Below, one piece after another: positions 59,680 through 64,000 of a stretch of 64,000 nucleotides of DNA. The notes beneath the pieces were generated by a model. The model made no database searches and was not told the DNA's origin. It saw nothing but the letters and a program-made list of their open reading frames with translations. The first letter of the stretch is position 1. Each line of letters begins with the position of its first letter. The position numbers were made by a program, and so were the translations under genes. Source of the DNA: Microbacterium sp. Marseille-Q6648. Its GTDB lineage: Bacteria > Actinomycetota > Actinomycetes > Actinomycetales > Microbacteriaceae. The stretch covers positions 496,001 to 560,000 of the forward strand of contig NZ_CALPBZ010000002.1 in assembly GCF_943181415.1 (NCBI RefSeq). The letters are read 5' to 3'.

Positions 59680-59900
59680 GGATCACAACTCCTGCACCTC
59701 TGCCGTCGGCTGAGGGGTGACCGGATCACAACTCCTGCACCTCTGGTCGACGAACCGAGCCGCAGCCCCGGAAAACCGCGGAATCGCGGCACCCCAGGAC
59801 CTCGAACCGCAGAAAGCTGCAGGAGTTGTGATCCTCAACGCCGGGTCAGCTGCAGGAGTTGTGATCCTCAACGCCGGGTCAGCTGCAGGAGTTGTGATCC
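59680..59900. repeat. repeat array of GGATCACAACTCCTGCA in both orientations
   Basis: The 17-mer GGATCACAACTCCTGCA is found forward at 59680-59696 and 59723-59739 (each followed by CCTCTG) and reversed at 59818-59834, 59851-59867 and 59884-59900. The three reversed copies belong to a 33-bp tandem repeat. The array fills most of the 250-bp spacer between the small membrane gene and the glycosyltransferase stop. Opposed copies could pair into a long stem. Confidence 0.9.
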
Positions 59901-59911
59901 TCCACGCCGGG

Positions 59912-61282
59912 TCAGAGCACGCGGCGGTACACCTCGAGCATCGCCGCGGTCCGCGACGACTGCCGGAACCGCGTGCGCAGCGTCGGGTCGGGGGTCGGCG
60001 CGGTCCCCTCCGCCACGCGCGACGCCACGCACCGCAGCGCCGCCGCGAGCGCATCGACCGAGGCGTCTTCGACGCGCCACACCCCCGCGCCGAGCTCCTC
60101 GGCGATGTCGGGGTCCGAGACGACCGACGGGGTTCCCAGGGCGCCGGCCTCGAACACCGTCATCCCCTGCGTCTCGAAGCCGATCGAGGTCTGCACCAGC
60201 GCGTCGGCGGCGGCGATCCGCCGCAGCGTCTCGGGGTACGGGAGGCGCCCCGCGAACGTCACCGTGGCGGCCGCGCGGTGCCGGCCGAGCAGCCGTCGCG
60301 CCGCACCGAGCTGCGCACCGCCGCCGATGACCTCGACGTCTGCCACCACGCCCGAGACAGCCAGCGCCTCGAGGAAGGGCAGCAGCCGCTTCTCGGGACT
60401 CATCCGTCCGCTCCAGACCAGGCGCGGCGGGCCGGGCGGTCGCACCTCGGGAGCCGAGGCGAGCGCCGCGTCGAGCAGGTCGTCGTCGATGCCGTTCCAC
60501 ACCACGTCGATCCGGGGCTCGGCCTCGGCAGCCCCTGCAGCAGAGCGGATGCCGCGACCGCCGCGACCGGGCACCACGCCGTGGTCCTCCAGGCGACGCG
60601 CGAAGTGGCTCGAGGGCGCGGTGACCGCATCCGAGCGCGCGGCGAAGCCGCGGAGGAAGCCCCACCCGTCGCGCGGACTGCCGGCGCCCCGGCCGGCAAC
60701 CGCGGCGTCAGCCCCGACACCCGCGGCCGAATCCCCACCGCGCCCGGCACCTGGAGCGCGGCCGCCGTCCACCGGTGCCCCGGCCCCGGCAACCACCCGG
60801 CCCGCCGCCAGCGCTCGGCGCTGCCACAGGTTCAGCGCGCGCAGCACCAGCCCCGGCAGAGGCGTCGTCGCCTCGATGCCCACATCGACGCGGTTGTGCA
60901 TCGTGTGCACCACCGGCAGCCCGCGACGGGCGGCGAAGCGATGCCCGATGAATCCGCCCCAGAAGTCCGCCTGCACGTGCACGAGGTCGACCGGCGGTCG
61001 CGAGGCGAGAGCCTCGTCGACCCGGCGGTCGGCGGCGGCACCCGGCCATGTGAAGGAGTACTCCCGGTCGAAAGTGATGGGCACCGACGGCAGGTCCACG
61101 TACGCGGGTCCCGCGGCGGCGCGAGCGGGAACGGCCGCGCGTGCCCGCTGCCCGTGCAGTGCGGGCGCCACGATCGTGACGGTGTGCCCGGCGCGCTCGA
61201 GGTACCGGCGCTGCAGCCTCATCGACACCTGCGCCCCGCCCAGCGACTCCACGTGCTGGTCGGCGAACATCACGATGTGCAC
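59912..61282 (-). CDS. glycosyltransferase family 4 protein
   Basis: 456 residues. The N-terminal GT-B domain starts MHIVMFADQHVESLGGAQVS, with VDLVHVQADFWGGFIGHRFA, and the C-terminal domain has LVWSGRMSPEKRLLPFLEAL and TQGMTVFEAGALGTPSVVSD, including the EX7E-type nucleotide-sugar site. A low-complexity insertion of about 35 Gly/Ala residues (AGAGAPVDGG onward) lies near residue 160. It starts 5 bp after the second GT4 gene. Probably transfers a hexose to a lipid or cell-wall glycan; donor and acceptor unknown. Confidence 0.9.
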   Translation of the reverse strand: MHIVMFADQHVESLGGAQVSMRLQRRYLERAGHTVTIVAPALHGQRARAAVPARAAAGPAYVDLPSVPITFDREYSFTWPGAAADRRVDEALASRPPVDLVHVQADFWGGFIGHRFAARRGLPVVHTMHNRVDVGIEATTPLPGLVLRALNLWQRRALAAGRVVAGAGAPVDGGRAPGAGRGGDSAAGVGADAAVAGRGAGSPRDGWGFLRGFAARSDAVTAPSSHFARRLEDHGVVPGRGGRGIRSAAGAAEAEPRIDVVWNGIDDDLLDAALASAPEVRPPGPPRLVWSGRMSPEKRLLPFLEALAVSGVVADVEVIGGGAQLGAARRLLGRHRAAATVTFAGRLPYPETLRRIAAADALVQTSIGFETQGMTVFEAGALGTPSVVSDPDIAEELGAGVWRVEDASVDALAAALRCVASRVAEGTAPTPDPTLRTRFRQSSRTAAMLEVYRRVL

Positions 61283-61287
61283 GCGGG

Positions 61288-62562
61288 CTACTCCGGAACC
61301 GGCTCGCCGCGGTAGAGCGCCTCGAAGGTCTCGAGGGTCCGGGTCATGTCGTGCACCTTCACGCCCTCCAGGGAGGCCTCCTGCATCCGACGCCGCTCGT
61401 CGGGCGTCTGGCGCAGCACGCGGTTGATCTTCGCGGCGAGGTCGTCCGCGTCACCGGGCCGGAACAGGTAGCCGTTCTCGCCATCGTGGACGAGGTGCGG
61501 CAGCGCGACGGCGTCCGCGGCGACGATCGGCAGGCCCGAGGCCATCGCCTCCATGGTCGCGATGGACTGCAGTTCGGCGATCGAGGCGATCACGAACACA
61601 CTCGCGCGGGTGAGGAAGCCCCTCAGCTCCTCGTCGGTGGTGTGGCCGTGGAAGCGCACCCGGTCGGCGAGTCCGAGCTGACCGGCCAGCTCCTCGAGGT
61701 TGCGTCGCTGGTCGCCGTTGCCGACGACATCGAACTGCACGTCGAGCGCCGGGTCGAGCTTGGTGAGTGCCCGCAGGATGACATCGATCTGCTTCTCGGT
61801 GGTCAGCCGCCCCACGAACACGAGGCGATGGGCGTCGCGCGGGGTGAGATCGGGGGTGTAGTTCTTGGCCTCGAGTCCGCAGCTGACGGGCATCACACCG
61901 CGGATGTCGATCGTGTTCTCGAGGAAGTCGGCGGCCTTGCGCGTCGGGGTCGTGACGGCGCGCGTGAGGGCGAAGGTGCGCTTGGCGTCGTCCCACGCCA
62001 GCTTGACGACGAACTTGTCGAGCACCGGCGGGAGCGTGGTGAAGTCGACGACGTTCTCGGCCATCACGTGGTTGGTGGCCACGATCGGGATTCCGCGCTT
62101 GTGCGCCTCGCGAGAGAGTCCCCGGCCGATCACGATGTGCGACTGGATGTGCACCACGTCGGGGCGCACGCGGTCGAGGACTCTGCGCGCATAGTGCTTC
62201 GACATCCACGGCAGCACGAAGGTGAGCCAGTCGTGCGGCAGCCAGCGCCACGACGGCAGCCGGTGCATCGTCATGGACTCGCCCTCGATCACCTCGGTGA
62301 ACGTGCCGTGCTCGCGATGGGTGCGACTGGGTGCCATGACGTGCACCTCGTGCCCGCGCGCGACGAGGCCCGCGGCCAGCCGCTCCGCGAAGCGGGCGGC
62401 GCCGTTCACATGAGGCAGGAACGTGTCGGCGCCGATCAGCACCGTGAGGGGTCGCTGGCTCACGGCGTCGGCGGCGGATTCGTCGGGCGTCGCGGGTTCA
62501 GTCACGGGATGCGGTGGACCTGTCTGTGCGGCGAAGTGCGCGGTTCGATGGTCGTCGGGCAC
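61288..62562 (-). CDS. glycosyltransferase family 4 protein (MgtA/PimB-like)
   Basis: About 424 residues. LIGADTFLPHVNGAARFAERLAAGL and HRLPSWRWLPHDW match actinobacterial mannosyltransferases of the MgtA group; the C-terminal site is FVGRLTTEKQIDVILRAL and IATMEAMASGLPIVAADAVALPHLV. The N-terminal 35 residues are variable; GTG 62562 is the likely start, with TACAGT 9 bases upstream. It reads toward the other GT4 gene, suggesting a two-step glycolipid or glycan pathway, for example glucuronosyl or mannosyl diacylglycerol. Confidence 0.9.
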   Translation of the reverse strand: MPDDHRTAHFAAQTGPPHPVTEPATPDESAADAVSQRPLTVLIGADTFLPHVNGAARFAERLAAGLVARGHEVHVMAPSRTHREHGTFTEVIEGESMTMHRLPSWRWLPHDWLTFVLPWMSKHYARRVLDRVRPDVVHIQSHIVIGRGLSREAHKRGIPIVATNHVMAENVVDFTTLPPVLDKFVVKLAWDDAKRTFALTRAVTTPTRKAADFLENTIDIRGVMPVSCGLEAKNYTPDLTPRDAHRLVFVGRLTTEKQIDVILRALTKLDPALDVQFDVVGNGDQRRNLEELAGQLGLADRVRFHGHTTDEELRGFLTRASVFVIASIAELQSIATMEAMASGLPIVAADAVALPHLVHDGENGYLFRPGDADDLAAKINRVLRQTPDERRRMQEASLEGVKVHDMTRTLETFEALYRGEPVPE

Positions 62563-62656
62563 GCGGCATCCACTGTACCCGAGCGCCGCCGCGCGACCGG
62601 GAGCCCTCGCCGCACCCTCAGAGGCGCCGTGTCGCCTGCCCACGTACCCTGGAGTC

Positions 62657-63259
62657 ATGCCGAGACTTCAGGCCGATGCCGCCCCCGATCGCTGGGTGCC
62701 GGTGACCGATTCGCTGGGCTGGCGCGGGCGTCGGCACCGCAAGGCCGCGATCCGGATGCTGCTCACGCAGGCCGGCCGCGCTGTCGGCCCGACCGGTCAG
62801 ACTCCCCGGCCCGGCAGCGGCGTCGCCGCGTGGGCGATGAGCCAGGCCGCACCCCTGCTCATGAAGCGGGCCGCCGGACGCGTACTCGCGTGGGTGTGGA
62901 AGGCGGACCCGGACCTGCTCGTGGTGATGGCGCAGGTGCAGCGCGCCACGAACGAGCTGCGCGCGGCGCGCGCCATGATGCCGATGGAGTACGACGACAC
63001 CGAGTCGTTCCGCAACCCCCACCTGGGCGAGGGCGAGAAGCTCGCCATGCCGCTCCCCCGCGACGAGCGCACACCGCCGTTCGCCTCGTACACGTGGGAC
63101 ACCGGAACGCACTTCGTCACCGTCACGGCGGTGTGCTCCGACCGTGAGCGCTTCGGCACCGTCATCGGCGCCGTGGACGACCTGGCCCGCAGCCTGCGGG
63201 TGGTCGACGACCTCCCCGTGGGCGAGACGCCCGGGGTGCTGCGGATCGACCCGGCATGA
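62657..63259 (+). CDS. conserved-looking hypothetical protein
   Basis: 200 residues. It opens MPRLQADAAPDRWVPVTDSLGWRGRRHRKAA, basic and partly helical, and ends in a well-ordered part (MEYDDTESFRNPHL; TPPFASYTWDTGTHFVTVTAVCSDRERFGTVI). No signal peptide or clear membrane span, and no family recognised. TACCCT lies 6 bases before the ATG, a leaderless layout, and supports this start over a long upstream frame. First of three tightly linked genes. Confidence 0.75.
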   Translation: MPRLQADAAPDRWVPVTDSLGWRGRRHRKAAIRMLLTQAGRAVGPTGQTPRPGSGVAAWAMSQAAPLLMKRAAGRVLAWVWKADPDLLVVMAQVQRATNELRAARAMMPMEYDDTESFRNPHLGEGEKLAMPLPRDERTPPFASYTWDTGTHFVTVTAVCSDRERFGTVIGAVDDLARSLRVVDDLPVGETPGVLRIDPA

Positions 63260-63792
63260 GCGAGACGTCTCCACGCCACGCCGACCGGCGCACGCACGGG
63301 CTGCATCGGGTGCTCGTGCGCACGGGATTCACCACCGAGCAGGCCGTCTACGGTGTGCTGCTCGTGGCCGGCCTCATCGTCGTCGCGAGCCTGCACTCCA
63401 CGTCGTCGCTGCAGGTGCTCGTGACCGTGGTGTTCACCGTGGTCGTGTTCTGGCTCGCGCACGTCTACGCGGGGACCGTCGCCCATCACGGTCTCGACGA
63501 GGGCCGCGACACCGGGTTGCGGGCGTCCTTCCGCCAGGCGCTGCGCGCGTCGTGGGGCCTGCTGCTGTCGGCGCTCATCCCCTGCGCGATCCTGCTCCTG
63601 GGGACGACCCAGGTCGTGCCCGATCCCGTGGCGGAATGGGCGGCGCTGTGGTCGTGCGTGATCCTCCTCGGAATCCTCGGCTACGTCGCGTTCGCGCGGC
63701 GCGGCGCCGCGATGCCGGTCCGCCTCCTGGGGGCGGTCAGCACGGCCGGCTTCGGCGCGTTGATGGCGCTGCTGAAAGCGATCGTGCACTGA
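63256..63792 (+). CDS. small integral membrane protein of unknown function
   Basis: 178 residues with about four hydrophobic spans (AVYGVLLVAGLIVVASL; VLVTVVFTVVVFWLAHVYAG; LLLSALIPCAILLLG; AALWSCVILLGILGYVAFA) and a short final one. ATGA overlap with the preceding gene and TGATG overlap with the next imply one operon. No family recognised. Confidence 0.8.
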   Translation: MSETSPRHADRRTHGLHRVLVRTGFTTEQAVYGVLLVAGLIVVASLHSTSSLQVLVTVVFTVVVFWLAHVYAGTVAHHGLDEGRDTGLRASFRQALRASWGLLLSALIPCAILLLGTTQVVPDPVAEWAALWSCVILLGILGYVAFARRGAAMPVRLLGAVSTAGFGALMALLKAIVH

Positions 63793-64000
63793 TGCCGTCA
63801 CCCCGTTCCCCGCAGGCGCAGCGTCTGCGGCGCAAGCGTCTGCTGTCGTGGGTGCCGACGACCATCGTGGCCCTGCTGTGCATCGGCGTCGTGATCGCGG
63901 CGATCGCCGTGGGCGATTCGTGGTGGAGCGAGCCCGAGCCCGAGGCAGCCGTGGATCAGCAGGCCGCCGACGGTGCGTCGCTGTTCACGCAGGCGGGTGT
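63792..64000 (+). CDS. membrane-anchored protein, partial (cut by window edge)
   Basis: The first 69 codons. A basic head (QAQRLRRKRLL) is followed by a single span VPTTIVALLCIGVVIAAIAV, then an acidic, extracytoplasmic stretch WWSEPEPEAAVDQQAADGASLF. The start overlaps the previous stop (TGATG). It continues beyond the window; too little to name. Confidence 0.75.
   Translation, partial: MPSPRSPQAQRLRRKRLLSWVPTTIVALLCIGVVIAAIAVGDSWWSEPEPEAAVDQQAADGASLFTQAG

Noticed and set aside
59818-59900. Possible CRISPR array from 33-bp periodic repeats
   Set aside because: Both repeat and spacer-like parts are identical between copies, and no cas genes are present.
63316-63325. A further CGTGCGCACG palindrome
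   Set aside because: It is single and inside a coding sequence, without a partner at 49-50 bp.

Overview
The window reads as chromosomal DNA of a high-GC actinobacterium, most likely Microbacterium or a close relative in Microbacteriaceae. The reasons are the strong GC bias with GTG/TTG starts, the family profile of the genes, many start codons lying 6-7 bases downstream of a TANNNT -10 box (leaderless layout), and a very frequent word GGATGCC/GGCATCC in both genes and spacers. No rRNA, tRNA, phage, IS element or CRISPR was seen. The taxon is an inference.

Region 1 (1-29.2 kb) looks like a single catabolic island for plant flavonoid glycosides and other phenolics. On the minus strand, operon A (3830 to 1) holds two SDR dehydrogenases, two FAH-family hydrolases and the start of a GH78 alpha-L-rhamnosidase. 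This is the enzyme set of the non-phosphorylating diketo-hydrolase route for L-rhamnose. Operon B (9872 to 5362) holds a monocupin quercetinase, an esterase, a second GH78 rhamnosidase and another esterase. Operon C (16476 to 10973) is a family-5 ABC importer with a permease-ATPase fusion, and a GH1 beta-glucosidase diverges from it. IclR (4542) and LysR (10028) regulators sit inside. A 25-bp motif shared by the operon A/CMD promoter region and the importer/GH1 promoter region ties the parts together. Quercetinase followed by depside hydrolysis would give protocatechuate. The next block, pcaHGBDC (22359 to 18150) with an IclR regulator and pobA, opens that ring. vanAB with a PadR regulator (26.5-29.2 kb) would feed vanillate into it. 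purU, a formyl-tetrahydrofolate deformylase, lies in between.

Region 2 (29.3-51.7 kb) is mostly core and accessory housekeeping. It has a class A beta-lactamase-fold protein without the catalytic Ser and Lys, an M13 metallopeptidase, a deleted isochorismatase-family remnant, a MATE pump, a TrmH-like methyltransferase, a GAF-SpoIIE phosphatase, mntH with two operator palindromes and mntR, an SDR, a HAD phosphatase, pyrE, pntAB, xthA, a two-component system with an ABC-2 exporter, a VOC protein, an ArsR/MFS pair and a nitroreductase.

Region 3 (51.9-56.1 kb) is a compact type III polyketide locus: synthase, methyltransferase and FAD monooxygenase, with a convergent UbiA prenyltransferase. Region 4 (56.1-64 kb) carries clpB without its N-domain under a HAIR-like operator, a GlxA-type regulator, a 35-residue membrane protein, an unusual repeat array, two GT4 glycosyltransferases and three linked genes of unknown function, the last cut by the window edge.

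Five intergenic elements built from paired CGTGCGCACG palindromes 49-50 bp apart (four of them at 18-25.5 kb) are the most unusual non-coding structure. No gene-free stretch exceeds 300 bases. The longest are 59662-59911 and 16477-16720, both described below.
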